25,398 nucleotides of DNA from CAYRZL01 sp964428795 (GTDB lineage Bacteria > Bacillota > Clostridia > Lachnospirales > Lachnospiraceae): NCBI GenBank assembly GCA_964428795.1, contig CAYRZL010000033.1, positions 1 through 25,398 of the forward strand, written 5' to 3'. Under the pieces are notes generated by a model that ran no database searches, was not told where the DNA came from, and saw only the letters and a list, made by a program, of their open reading frames with translations. Made by a program: the position numbers and the translations under genes. Shown in pieces: positions 15,047-23,478 of the stretch. Position 1 is the first letter of the stretch. Every line of letters starts with the position of its first letter.

Positions 15047-16168
15047 TTAATAAAATCTATAGGATACCTCTTTATAAGAGCCTTCCTCATTTTGGTGCCC
15101 CACAATCCGCACCCCTACAATTTCCTCCGGATCAAACTCTACCGTCTCTTCCGTCAGACCATACACACGATCGATTATATTGTAAATTCCGCTTGAATAT
15201 ACGATATAATTATTTTCCTCATCCACATCCGGCGCATTTTCATTGCGAATTCCCCAACAGCCCGTGCTGGTACCCACCTGAATTTCCGTACCGTCTGACC
15301 GTTTTAAGAAAATCTTATCTACATAATCATCCAGCGCCGCATCTATATTTTCCGTCTCACAATGTCCGTAAATACTGAAAGAAAGCTTTGAAAACCGGAT
15401 CTTCAGCGGTTCATAATTACCGCTAAAGGTACCGTCGTCTACCGCCTCCAGACCATATTCATAAACCGGAACGTTGGTTGACGTATCCAGACTGGTCGTA
15501 TGCTTTCCATCCGTGAGATAATACGTTAAAATCTGATCCGTCGTAACGGTCTCTATCGGCTCACTGACCTCACTTGAAATAAAAAATACCTTCTCATCTT
15601 CCGACTCGTACTCATCCAACTCAACATTTCCATACCCGCCATTTACACCGTTTATGACCGTATTCCCATGAAAATCCGGGGAAAGAAACGTGGTATATTC
15701 TTCCAGCTGCAAGCCCTTCACCTTATTTGATCCCAAATCAGAAATCCATGCTTTTCCCTGCTCATCTAAAGCCTCATATTTCACGGTTGCAATGACATGC
15801 AGCTCATCCGCTAATAATTCCTGCACCTGAAACCTCACATGCTCATCACTGGCCGAAAAAACATTTTCTTCCACATATTCTGATACATTTTCATCATTGA
15901 CTAACAATTTTTGTACCAGCTCGATCGGTCCACTTCCGGTCTGTGCATAGCAGACTCCGCTTCCGATTCCTCCCGCTGCTGCAACACATACGATTGCCGC
16001 TGCGGCTGCTTTCCACTGTTTTCTGCGTTTTTGGTCTTTCATCCGTCTGATCTCCTTTCCCGCCCGCCGCTTAAATGCAGCAGTCTGTTCGGCAGATAAC
16101 GGATGTTCTTCATACTCTGATAAATCTATTTCCATATTATTTAACAGTTTATAGATCGTTTGCTCCAT
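15047..16168 (-). CDS. DUF4179-domain membrane protein, probable anti-sigma factor
   Basis: A 373-residue protein with a charged cytoplasmic N-terminus (about 1-50, including KRRAGKEIRRMKDQKRRK), a single membrane helix (about 52-75, AAAAAIVCVAAAGGIGSGVC) and a large extracytoplasmic part with a DUF4179-like beta domain. I chose the ATG at 16168 because AAAGGAG, which is itself the end of the sigma gene, lies 9 bases upstream; a start at 16177 would leave no space. Only one base separates the sigma stop TAG from this ATG, so the two are translationally coupled. In Firmicutes, DUF4179 proteins pair with ECF sigma factors and probably hold them at the membrane. The signal sensed is unknown. Confidence 0.82.
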   Translation of the reverse strand: MEQTIYKLLNNMEIDLSEYEEHPLSAEQTAAFKRRAGKEIRRMKDQKRRKQWKAAAAAIVCVAAAGGIGSGVCYAQTGSGPIELVQKLLVNDENVSEYVEENVFSASDEHVRFQVQELLADELHVIATVKYEALDEQGKAWISDLGSNKVKGLQLEEYTTFLSPDFHGNTVINGVNGGYGNVELDEYESEDEKVFFISSEVSEPIETVTTDQILTYYLTDGKHTTSLDTSTNVPVYEYGLEAVDDGTFSGNYEPLKIRFSKLSFSIYGHCETENIDAALDDYVDKIFLKRSDGTEIQVGTSTGCWGIRNENAPDVDEENNYIVYSSGIYNIIDRVYGLTEETVEFDPEEIVGVRIVGHQNEEGSYKEVSYRFY

Positions 16169-16169
16169 G

Positions 16170-16721
16170 CTATACATCTCCTTTTAAAGAACGAAAATGA
16201 ATCAGTTTTTTCCTGGCTCTTGATACCCGGTTGTATACCGCCGACTTTTTCAAATGCAATGCTTCGCTGACCTCGTCCACCGTTTCTTCATTCACATACA
16301 GCCGCCAGAACAGCTCCCTGTCCGTCGGGCTGAGACATTGAAGCATGGCGTAAACCTCTTTGGAATACTCCTGCTGCGGCATTTCCCTAAACTGCATATC
16401 CGGCATTTCCGCATTCAGTTCTTCCCAGGAGGTTTTTTCCAATTCGTTTTTATATTTTCTCAGATAATCTATAGACCGAAATCTGGCTATCGCCGCGATC
16501 CATGTTCGGAAACTGCTTTTGCCCTCATCATAAGAATCTATATGCTGCCATATCGCTAACAGGACATCATTCATACATTCTTCCTGAAATTGCGGCAGGG
16601 CATACAAATGCTTTCTTATCACCGCCATAAGCAAAGCCCCATAGACATCGATCACATACGCCAAAGCATCCTCATTATGATGTTGTAATTGCCGAATAAA
16701 ATTATCCTGATTCACTTTCAT
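16170..16721 (-). CDS. ECF-type RNA polymerase sigma factor
   Basis: A 183-residue sigma-70 family factor with region 2 at about 15-85 (QEECMNDVLLAIWQHIDSYD, then SFRTWIAAIARFRSIDYLRK, the -10 recognition helix) and region 4 at about 125-178 (LSPTDRELFWRLYVNEETVD, then AVYNRVSRARKKL, the -35 recognition helix). It has no region 1.1 or 3. The start at 16721 has AGGATA in front. It forms a two-gene operon with its DUF4179 partner. An ACTCCGGAGT palindrome lies at about 16745-16755 ahead of the gene and may be part of its control; this is uncertain. Confidence 0.92.
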   Translation of the reverse strand: MKVNQDNFIRQLQHHNEDALAYVIDVYGALLMAVIRKHLYALPQFQEECMNDVLLAIWQHIDSYDEGKSSFRTWIAAIARFRSIDYLRKYKNELEKTSWEELNAEMPDMQFREMPQQEYSKEVYAMLQCLSPTDRELFWRLYVNEETVDEVSEALHLKKSAVYNRVSRARKKLIHFRSLKGDV

Positions 16722-16800
16722 ACGTTATCCTGCCTGTCAAATGTACTCCGGAGTTCATTATCTTTACATATATTATTACGGATTTTTTTCTAAGAATCTA

Positions 16801-17736
16801 TCATGGATGAAAAATACGCTTTTTACATGCCTCTATAATGAGCGGCAATAGCTTTTCACAATCTCCCACGATTCCTATATCAGCATATTCAAAAATCGGT
16901 GCATCGGGATCTTTATTGACTGCAATGATCCGATCCGCATTTGTAATTCCCGAAATGTGCTGCATGGTTCCCGAAATGCCGCAGGCGATATAGAGCTTTG
17001 GCGATATCATTTTCCCGGACTGTCCGATCTGATGCGCTCTTGATATCCAGCCGGATTCAATAGCCGGACGGGAGGCGCCCACCTGTGCGTCAAGCACCGC
17101 AGCCAGTTCTTTTACCATTTGAAACGTCTCTTCATTTTTACACCCGCGCCCGCCGGCAACGACAATGTCTGCACCTTCCAGATCCGTTTCTTCCGTCATA
17201 TCATCTGTCTTTTTCAAAAATGTCGTCTTTATCTGGTCTGCATCAACAAAAATCAGCCTTTCCTCCACCGTTTTTATATCTGCTTTCCCTGCCGCCTCAA
17301 AGCTGCCTTTTCGAATGGTTGCAAATACTTTTTTCCCTTCTTTAAAGCATATCTTTTCGAGCACTGCTCCGCCATAAACCGGTCTGATCAGCGTCTGTCC
17401 CCGGATAGCTGCAACGTCGGTTACACTGCAGCTTTTAAAACGTGCTGCCAGACGGGGTGCAAGATCTTTTCCTTCCAATGTAGCCGGAAACAAAACCGCA
17501 TCATAATCTTCTCCGGAAATTACCTTCTCTAAAACAGTAACCGTCTCATCCTGATTTTTGGCACATTGATTTACATGGATAATGGGAACGCCATACGTCT
17601 TAGCTTCCGCCGCATCCAGATCTGTTCCGATCATAACCGCAGTCACTTCTCCCAGAATACGTCCGGCCGTGAGCACTTCGAGATCATGCATCAACAATTT
17701 CCCCTGCCGGGTTTCCAAATACACTAAGACCTTCAT
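16801..17736 (-). CDS. etfA: Electron transfer flavoprotein, alpha subunit
   Basis: A 311-residue ETF-alpha with the N-terminal Rossmann-like domain (KVLVYLETRQGKLLMHDLEV) and the FAD domain carrying GASRPAIESGW, GQSGKMISPKLYIACGISG, MQHISGI and AINKDPDAPIF. Together with EtfB it carries electrons between acyl-CoA dehydrogenases and other redox partners, or bifurcates them. GGAGG lies 8 bases before the ATG at 17736; a TTG frame two codons longer is less likely. It starts 12 bp after the EtfB stop. Unlike its dehydrogenase neighbour it appears complete. Confidence 0.93.
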   Translation of the reverse strand: MKVLVYLETRQGKLLMHDLEVLTAGRILGEVTAVMIGTDLDAAEAKTYGVPIIHVNQCAKNQDETVTVLEKVISGEDYDAVLFPATLEGKDLAPRLAARFKSCSVTDVAAIRGQTLIRPVYGGAVLEKICFKEGKKVFATIRKGSFEAAGKADIKTVEERLIFVDADQIKTTFLKKTDDMTEETDLEGADIVVAGGRGCKNEETFQMVKELAAVLDAQVGASRPAIESGWISRAHQIGQSGKMISPKLYIACGISGTMQHISGITNADRIIAVNKDPDAPIFEYADIGIVGDCEKLLPLIIEACKKRIFHP

Positions 17737-17748
17737 CTTCAAAACCTC

Positions 17749-18507
17749 CTACCATATGTTGTCTGCCTCCAATAGCTCCATCAGCCTGTCCACAGCATCC
17801 CGGGGGGCTTCCTCCGAGATCAATATTCCCGACGTTTTTCTGACCGGCTCTTCATATCCCAGTGACATCACTGTTGTTTCAGATACAAGTTCTTCTATCA
17901 CCGGAATATCCATCTTTCTGGCTGCCATTTTATTTTTTATGGAAGGATAGCGCAGATCATATTCCGGTTTTGCCACTGTAAACAATGCCGGAGCGGATAC
18001 CTCATATAATTCGTATCCGTCATCCGTCTCTTTTTTTACCTGCAGTCCCTGCTCTGATTCCTCAAAAACAACCACACTGGTCACTACCGGAATTTCCATT
18101 TTTTCGGCAAGCATAACTCCCACCTGTGAGCTTATTTTATCTGTCGATTCTTTTCCACACAGGATGAGACCATACTCCTTTCCCTCCGCTGTCACCTGAT
18201 CTATTACCTGGCGCAAAGCCTCCGCAACAGCCGCCTCATCCTCACAAATACAAGCTCCGATATAAGCATGCTTTACTCCCACTGCCAGCAGTGAAACAAT
18301 ACCCGGGCGTATTTTTTCCTCATCTCCCAGTGATATTACCGTCACTTCTCCCCCATACCTTTCGCAGTGTCTGAGTGCCATCTCCACCGCATAACGGTCA
18401 AAGGCATTTATCACCTGTTTTACAGGCTCTGTATCCGGCTTACCCTGTTTAAGACGGATCCTGACCTCATCATCAGGAACCTGTTTTACACAAACGATTA
18501 TATTCAT
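17749..18507 (-). CDS. etfB: Electron transfer flavoprotein, beta subunit
   Basis: A 252-residue ETF-beta beginning MNIIVCVKQVPDDEVRI, with the AFDRYAVEMALRH and LCGKESTDKISSQVGVMLAE segments and the C-terminal PALFTVAKPEYDLRYPSIKN block of the family. The ATG at 18507 overlaps the stop of the acyl-CoA dehydrogenase gene in an ATGA, so translation is coupled. The protein is full length. Since the dehydrogenase ahead of it is damaged, the pair may serve another enzyme, such as one elsewhere in the genome. Confidence 0.93.
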   Translation of the reverse strand: MNIIVCVKQVPDDEVRIRLKQGKPDTEPVKQVINAFDRYAVEMALRHCERYGGEVTVISLGDEEKIRPGIVSLLAVGVKHAYIGACICEDEAAVAEALRQVIDQVTAEGKEYGLILCGKESTDKISSQVGVMLAEKMEIPVVTSVVVFEESEQGLQVKKETDDGYELYEVSAPALFTVAKPEYDLRYPSIKNKMAARKMDIPVIEELVSETTVMSLGYEEPVRKTSGILISEEAPRDAVDRLMELLEADNIW

Positions 18508-19475
18508 ACACAATTCTCTCTTTTCTCATTTTTATCTGCTGCCGCTTCCACAGGAAACTTTTTGCCCGCAATCACCATTTTCTGTGCTTCGCTGGTTCCT
18601 TCATAAATTTCCGTTATCTTTGCATCCCGCATCATGCGCTCCACCGGATACTCTTTTGTGTAACCGTAACCGCCAAAAAGCTGCAGTGCCTGGCAGGTAA
18701 CGTCTCTGGCTGTCTCCGATGCGAACAGCTTGGCCGTGGCAGCCTCATAAGTACAGGAATTACCGCCATCCCTGGCCGCAGCAGCCCGATATACCAGCAT
18801 ACGGGCTGCATCCACCCTGGTCTGCATGGAAGCTAATGCAAACTGAGTATTTTGAAAAGAACCTATGGTTCTGCCAAACTGTCTTCGCTCCTTCACATAT
18901 GCCGCCGCCGCATCTATGGCTCCCTGGGCGATTCCCACAGCCTGAGCCGCAACACCGATACGCCCTCCATCCAGGGCGGACATTGCGATTTCAAATCCCT
19001 GTCCCCTTGCTCCAAGCAAGTTTTCTTTGGGTACTTTTACATGATCAAAAATCAACTCATAGGTAGACGACGCCCGAATCCCCATTTTTCGTTCCTTTGC
19101 GCCAAAGGTAAAGCCCTCCATTCCTTTTTCCAAAATAAAGGCAGACATTCCCTTTTTCCCCTTCTCTCTATCCGTTACCGCAAATACAATATAGATATCT
19201 CCGTAATATCCGTTCGTCACAAAGATTTTGCTTCCGTTTAAAAGGTAATGATCCCCACTGTCTGCCGCTGTGGTACTTATCCCGGAAACATCCGTCCCCG
19301 CATCCGGCTCCGTCAACGCAAAGGCTCCCAGCGTCTTTCCCGCAGAAAGCTTTGGCAGGTATTTTTGTTTCTGCTCTCTTGTCCCAAAGGATGCGATCGG
19401 AGCAATCTCCTTTTCTGCAAATTCCCGTATCATTTCACGGATCATTTCCTGATCCTCATTTAATTTAAATTCAAT
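18504..19475 (-). pseudogene. Acyl-CoA dehydrogenase with in-frame deletion and ATT start
   Basis: The expected start reads GAGGATATT-ATT-GAATTT, so the normal ATG of this family appears changed to ATT; the only other frame start is a GTG inside the terminator to the right. The protein matches the family from FKLNEDQEMIREMIREFAEK to IAPIA, then jumps to FGTREQKQKYLPKLSAGKT. Aligned with the fusion protein at 2808-4724, residues equivalent to 29-100 are missing, about 71 residues, with the frame kept. The rest is complete, including TEPDAG and the catalytic Glu in IYEGT. Loss of the first helical domain should destroy FAD and substrate binding. Only about 22 bp separate the start from the preceding terminator, leaving no room for a promoter. 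Confidence 0.78.
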
Positions 19476-19496
19476 AATATCCTCTTTTCCAAAGGC

Positions 19497-19526
19497 AAAA
19501 AACACCCGGGCGGTAAGCCCGGATGT
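19497..19526 (-). terminator. Terminator of the YhfZ-like gene
   Basis: ACACCCGGGC at 19502-19511 pairs with GCCCGGATGT at 19517-19526, with a 5-base loop and a run of six T on the minus strand. It is 9 bp past the YhfZ stop codon and abuts the damaged acyl-CoA dehydrogenase gene. Confidence 0.88.
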
Positions 19527-19534
19527 TCTGCTCG

Positions 19535-20461
19535 TTAATAGTAAGTAGGTGCATTCTGACCCGAGATTACTTTCTTCTGCGTTTCTGCCACAAACTCAGG
19601 AGAAACACCTTTTTGTATAATATTTGAAAAATGATAATCATTTTCATTACACAAAATAACCGGAGTCACACATCTTACATTTGCTTCATTTTCAATTTCA
19701 TAATACGGAAAACCTTTTAACACCTGTGAATCCACATCACCACGCTGTACCAGAACATCAATTTCTCCCCTGGCAAGCATCTCCCGGCATCCATGGTAGT
19801 TTCCATACTTATACTCAACATCTTTTCCTCTGCACAGTTCTTTTGTCAGATAATTATGTTCCAGCGCATCCTCGTACAAGCCGACACGGACATGATCTTT
19901 AATTACCGGCTCATACCCGGGTCTGGCATACAAACGAAACGGCAGTGAATATATGGAGTCGTGCAAGGTCAGTCCGATACATATATCAGGATATTTGTCA
20001 CGAGTCAGATCATACGCCATCCGCGATGTAATAACGAAATTGCATCTGCCATTATGTAATAATTCCATACGAAGTCCCGCAGGAACCATGTACCCAAGCC
20101 TGACCGGCAGATCGCTCTGGGCAACCGCCTGTATCAGTCCTGTGTACAGGGAATCATGGATAATGGTAGACGGCGGCGACGCAAAACCCAATATGAATTT
20201 TAATTCCGCAAACTCCCATAATTTCTGACGATTAAAATCATAGACCTGCGTGCCCTTTGCGCCATGACGCTCTAATTTCATGCACTTGTTGTCTAATAAT
20301 ATTTGAATTGCTGTCTGAACCGTCCATCGGGATACCTCAAATTTTTCCGTATACTCTGCGATGGACGTCATAACATCCCCCTCAGACAGACACAACAAAT
20401 CTCTGGATATATTTCTCACTGTCAGTCCATGTTTTTGATAAAACATTTCCAAATTTGACAT
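19535..20461 (-). CDS. YhfZ-like transcription regulator with binding-protein domain
   Basis: A 308-residue protein: an N-terminal winged helix-turn-helix (about 1-80; ISRDLLCLSEGDVMTSIAEY, then FEVSRWTVQTAIQILLDNK) and a C-terminal domain resembling a periplasmic-binding-protein fold (about 90-300), as in the GntR-like YhfZ family. Length fits the family (about 300). The DNA-binding half resembles GntR regulators; the binding half probably senses a small molecule. GGAGG lies 7 bases before the ATG and a consensus promoter stands at 20492-20520. It neighbours an RbsC-like permease remnant and may have regulated that transport and Etf locus; this is inference. Confidence 0.82.
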   Translation of the reverse strand: MSNLEMFYQKHGLTVRNISRDLLCLSEGDVMTSIAEYTEKFEVSRWTVQTAIQILLDNKCMKLERHGAKGTQVYDFNRQKLWEFAELKFILGFASPPSTIIHDSLYTGLIQAVAQSDLPVRLGYMVPAGLRMELLHNGRCNFVITSRMAYDLTRDKYPDICIGLTLHDSIYSLPFRLYARPGYEPVIKDHVRVGLYEDALEHNYLTKELCRGKDVEYKYGNYHGCREMLARGEIDVLVQRGDVDSQVLKGFPYYEIENEANVRCVTPVILCNENDYHFSNIIQKGVSPEFVAETQKKVISGQNAPTYY

Positions 20462-20473
20462 GGCATGTCCTCC

Positions 20474-20495
20474 AAATATTAAGATAAAAATATTT
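20474..20495. promoter_or_regulatory. Inverted repeat over the YhfZ-like promoter
   Basis: AAATATT-N8-AATATTT, 7-bp arms, overlapping the -10 box and likely start of transcription. It could be an autoregulatory operator. AT-rich composition makes a chance match possible. Confidence 0.35.
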
Positions 20496-20520
20496 TAATG
20501 CCATTTCCAGATATTGTCAA
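20492..20520 (-). promoter_or_regulatory. Promoter of the YhfZ-like gene
   Basis: On the minus strand TTGACA (20515-20520) and TAAAAT (20492-20497) are 17 bp apart, about 30 bp ahead of the start codon. The sequence TTGACGATAA lies directly upstream of the -35. Confidence 0.75.
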
Positions 20521-20544
20521 TTATCGTCAAATTTGGACACCGCA

Positions 20545-21036
20545 CTAATCTTTGTTTGAAAATCTGTCGATCAAAATAGCAACTACGATGATAACTCCCG
20601 TAAAAATAGTCTGATAATAAGAGCTAACTCTCAACAACGTCAAACCATTGGAAAGCACTGACAAAATCAGTGCGCCGACTGCAAAAACGTATCTCCCATA
20701 TTTCGTAAATTTAATGACTATGTAGGCAACCACCGCCAATGCGATCATAATGATCGCCGACCACGGGATTCCCGAGTTCCAGAAATCGATCCATTTCTGA
20801 TCCAGACCACGGATCGTCTGACAGTTTGTATACACATAATCAAATCCCCGGAAGATACTCATAGTACCCATAGTCAGGAAAAATTCGGGCAGTCCCACAT
20901 AAGCGGTCAAAAACCCATTGATAAATCCGCATTCACAGCCTGCCAATAAAGCTGCTCCCATCGTTCCCACCAATACGATTGATAATAATTTCCCTTCATT
21001 TCTTATCCCTTTCTCTTTTATCAAGTATTTTGCCAT
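20545..21036 (-). pseudogene. RbsC-like sugar ABC permease, internally deleted
   Basis: A 163-residue open frame that should be about 320. It begins MAKYLIKEKGIRN, then jumps to a later segment (GCECGFINGFLTAYVGLPEF, TMGTMSIFRGF), runs through GIPWSAIIMIALAVVAYIV and TKYGRYVFAVG, and then jumps to the C-terminal ALILSVLSNGLTLLRVSSYY. The region between, with the usual NEEAA and GGTSLSGGRG segments of about 75 residues, is missing, as is most of the first membrane bundle. Both losses keep the frame. The nearest GGAGGG site is 36 bases before the ATG, too far to serve it, and GTACG/CGTAC inverted repeats fill the gap. A non-functional permease is likely. Confidence 0.8.
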
Positions 21037-21037
21037 T

Positions 21038-21114
21038 TGTACGTTTTTCCGTACTATTGTAGTAAAAAAATCTCCCTCCTTTTAAATTTTTATAATGTTG
21101 TAATGTACGTTTTT
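21038..21114. repeat. Direct repeat TGTACGTTTTT in the leader of the RbsC-like remnant
   Basis: The 11-mer occurs at 21038-21048 and again at 21104-21114, a period of 66 bp. The first copy also makes a GTACG-TTTTTC-CGTAC inverted repeat at 21039-21054, just ahead of the start codon, and a good ribosome-binding site (complement of TCTCCCTCC) lies between the copies with no gene behind it. The pattern suggests that a gene once followed this site and was deleted. Confidence 0.5.
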
Positions 21115-21126
21115 AATTACTTTTTC

Positions 21127-21155
21127 ATCTTATCAACTTTTCTATTTATCGTCAA
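21127..21155 (-). promoter_or_regulatory. Promoter of the RbsC-like remnant
   Basis: On the minus strand TTGACG (21150-21155) and TAAGAT (21127-21132) are spaced by 17 bp. The -35 lies in TTGACGATAA, the same 10-mer that stands upstream of the YhfZ-like promoter, so the two could share an operator. Confidence 0.55.
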
Positions 21156-21224
21156 GGTATTTATGTAAGAAGTTCCTTTCAGCATGATTCGTCTGTGCGA
21201 CACGCTATGGCTGAACTGTTACCT

Positions 21225-22672
21225 TCAAAATATGCTGTTTCCCGGATTACATTGACAATCTTTATCAAAAAATAATTTTACCCGCTCCATCACCGCTTTT
21301 TGTTTTTGCGATATAAGACGATGTAAATAAGGGAATTTACCTTTTCCCACTCCATTTTCTGCCGCTAACACTCCCCCCTTTTCTATAAAAAGATCGTAAA
21401 TGCGCTCTCTGATCTCCACCGCCCGAATCCACTCATGCTCCGTCTCCGGGAAAAGATCAATATGATATATCCCGGTTCCTGCATGAATAATTACAGCATG
21501 TTCCATATCATTCGTGATCTGATCCAAACATGCACACATATCCCGCAGATTCAATGCTTTACAGGCTGCATCCACAGACAGCTTTGCAACAGACGGACAC
21601 CGGCTTTTATTCTCCATAATTCTGTGATTCATACATTCCGAGACGGCATGTCGGAATTTTCTGATCTTTTCCCATTCCTCTTCTACATCTCCGGCCCATG
21701 TATTTTCATCATTTCCGCCGCATTCTTCTATCAGCGCAAACATATCACCAATCAGCTCCTCTATGACAGCGGAATCCTCTGATGCAAATTCAACCATAAC
21801 TGCCGCCAGATCCTTCGATATTTCCGGTATATCCTGATATGCGGTGATGTCCTGAGAAAATTTCCGATAATTTACAACAGCTCTCTTTCCCAGAAAATCC
21901 AGAGCCAGCAGATGACAGTTTTCTGTTTGTCCGAACATTTTCTTTATGCCCTCGGAAAAATCGAATGCATCATTATCACTGTCAAAAAAACACAGGATAC
22001 TCCATCTCTCCTGAAATTGTCTTTCCAGCTTCAACCGGATTCTGCCGAAAACACCTGCCATGCCTTCGCTTCCGGCTAAGAGGTCCAGAAGATCCATGTC
22101 AGGCTCCGGCACAAACTGCTGCACAGATTTTTCTTCCGAAACCGGTTCCGTTCTCAGGCAGACATCTCCCGGCAGCTTCAACTCTCCCCGGGCGGAAAAC
22201 AGATATTCCCCGCGCTTTGCGGTAAGCCATCCGAGAGACGGGGAAAAACATCACATTCAAGTACCCAGTCAGACATTTTTCCAAAATAGAAGGCACAGGG
22301 TCCTGCTGCATTTGTCGCAAGCATTCCGCCTATCGTCGCCCCGTCTTCGGTCGGATCCACGGGGAAAAAAAATCCTTCCGGAACCGCTTTTTTTACTTCT
22401 TTTAATGTTGTTCCCGGCAGCACATCCATATAGTGCAGGTCTCCGTCCGTACCCGTCCGGAGCACACCGCTCCATTTGGAGCAATTACATATTCCGCCGC
22501 CCCGGGGCACAGCAGCTCCGCTGATTCCGGTCTGGGCTCCCTGGATCGTCCAATTTTCCTGATCCTCAAACAGCCGGGCAATTTCTTCTTTTTGACTGAC
22601 AAACACGATCCTGTCCGCAGAACCGCTTATTCCTGATTCGTCAGATAAAAACGTACTCGAAACGTCACACAT
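21225..22672 (-). pseudogene. GlcD-like FAD-linked oxidase, frameshifted
   Basis: Two overlapping frames of one enzyme of about 480 residues. The N-terminal frame from 22672 has the FAD-binding segments GAQTGISGAAVPRGGG and PTEDGATIGGMLATNAAG. In the C-terminal frame, RGEYLFSARGELKLPGD leads to KFRHAVSEC, HAGTGIYHIDLF and NPGNS. A frame break lies near 22225-22245, at GATGGCTTACC, where the N-frame runs to a stop at 22178. The family motif EHG near the C-terminus reads ENGVGK here, and the ending CQCNPGNS is odd compared with NGILNPGK. The start ATG overlaps the stop of the EtfA-like gene. Relatives that partner with EtfAB oxidise lactate or similar hydroxyacids, some by electron bifurcation. 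Confidence 0.78.
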
Positions 22673-23474
22673 CGGATGATCTCCCCCATTCAACCTCTAA
22701 TTTTCTGATAAACTGCATACAGTCCATAACCAGACCATAGTCACTCTTTTCAAATATCATTGCATGCTCATCTGCATTTACACTGAAAATAGTTCCGCTT
22801 TTTCCGATTCCCGCCATAAATGCCTGAGAGCCGGACGCCCCCAGCACAATACATACCTCAGGAGCTATCACGCTGCCTGAAATACCGATCAAATGTCTGG
22901 ATGTGACCCATCCGTCCGTCACCACCGGTCTGGTAGCTCCAACGCCAAATCCGTATTTTTCGGCAAACGCACATATTTCCCTGGCATTTTCTTTACTGCC
23001 CACCCCATGACCGATCACAAGAATGGTATCCTGCCCAAAATCTCCCGGAACCTCTTCCTTTTCCAGCACAAACGCTCCTGCATCTGTGTGAGCTTCCACA
23101 CAGATCGGATACCTTTTTACTTCAAAAGCATCCGGATCCATAAGAATATCTTCCAGTTCATTCTTAACTACTAAGATTACAGGTGGTTTTACATCCTGTT
23201 TTATTTTCACATTTGCCTGGTATGCATCATAAGAAACAGCCAGTGCATCTTTTGTAAACTGCAGCTCATCTATCCCCGATAAACATGGTATCCCAAGCTC
23301 CAAAGACAAATGAGCCGCTACACATTTCCCCCATTCTCCAATGCAAATGACGTCAATAGAATTAAGATGTATCATATTCAACAACGGCTGTATTATTTTT
23401 TCAGTCACCAGATTCTGACTGTTTACATCCACTGTATTTTCTTTTTCATCCCTTTGAATCTGCAAAATCTTCAT
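22665..23474 (-). CDS. EtfA-like protein of the YgcQ/FixB type
   Basis: A 269-residue ETF-alpha homologue. The FAD domain is recognisable (GATRPVVTDGWVTSRHLIGI, SGSVIAPEVCIVLGASGSQA, SVNADEHAMIFEKSDYGLVMD) but diverges from the standard motif: ACGISG is LGASGS and the Q-H pair is Q-A. The N-terminal part is shorter than in canonical EtfA but close to the length of YgcQ. I chose the ATG at 23474 because AGGAG is upstream and it follows the EtfB stop by 4 bp; a longer frame to 23624 lies inside the EtfB gene and is rejected. It forms an operon with EtfB before and the GlcD-like oxidase after it. Confidence 0.85.
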   Translation of the reverse strand: MKILQIQRDEKENTVDVNSQNLVTEKIIQPLLNMIHLNSIDVICIGEWGKCVAAHLSLELGIPCLSGIDELQFTKDALAVSYDAYQANVKIKQDVKPPVILVVKNELEDILMDPDAFEVKRYPICVEAHTDAGAFVLEKEEVPGDFGQDTILVIGHGVGSKENAREICAFAEKYGFGVGATRPVVTDGWVTSRHLIGISGSVIAPEVCIVLGASGSQAFMAGIGKSGTIFSVNADEHAMIFEKSDYGLVMDCMQFIRKLEVEWGRSSDV

Positions 23475-23478
23475 TCTG

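Noticed and set aside
19476..19505. GTG at 19505 as the start of the acyl-CoA dehydrogenase
   Set aside because: It sits in the terminator stem of the YhfZ-like gene and adds ten residues foreign to the family; the family start aligns with ATT at 19475.
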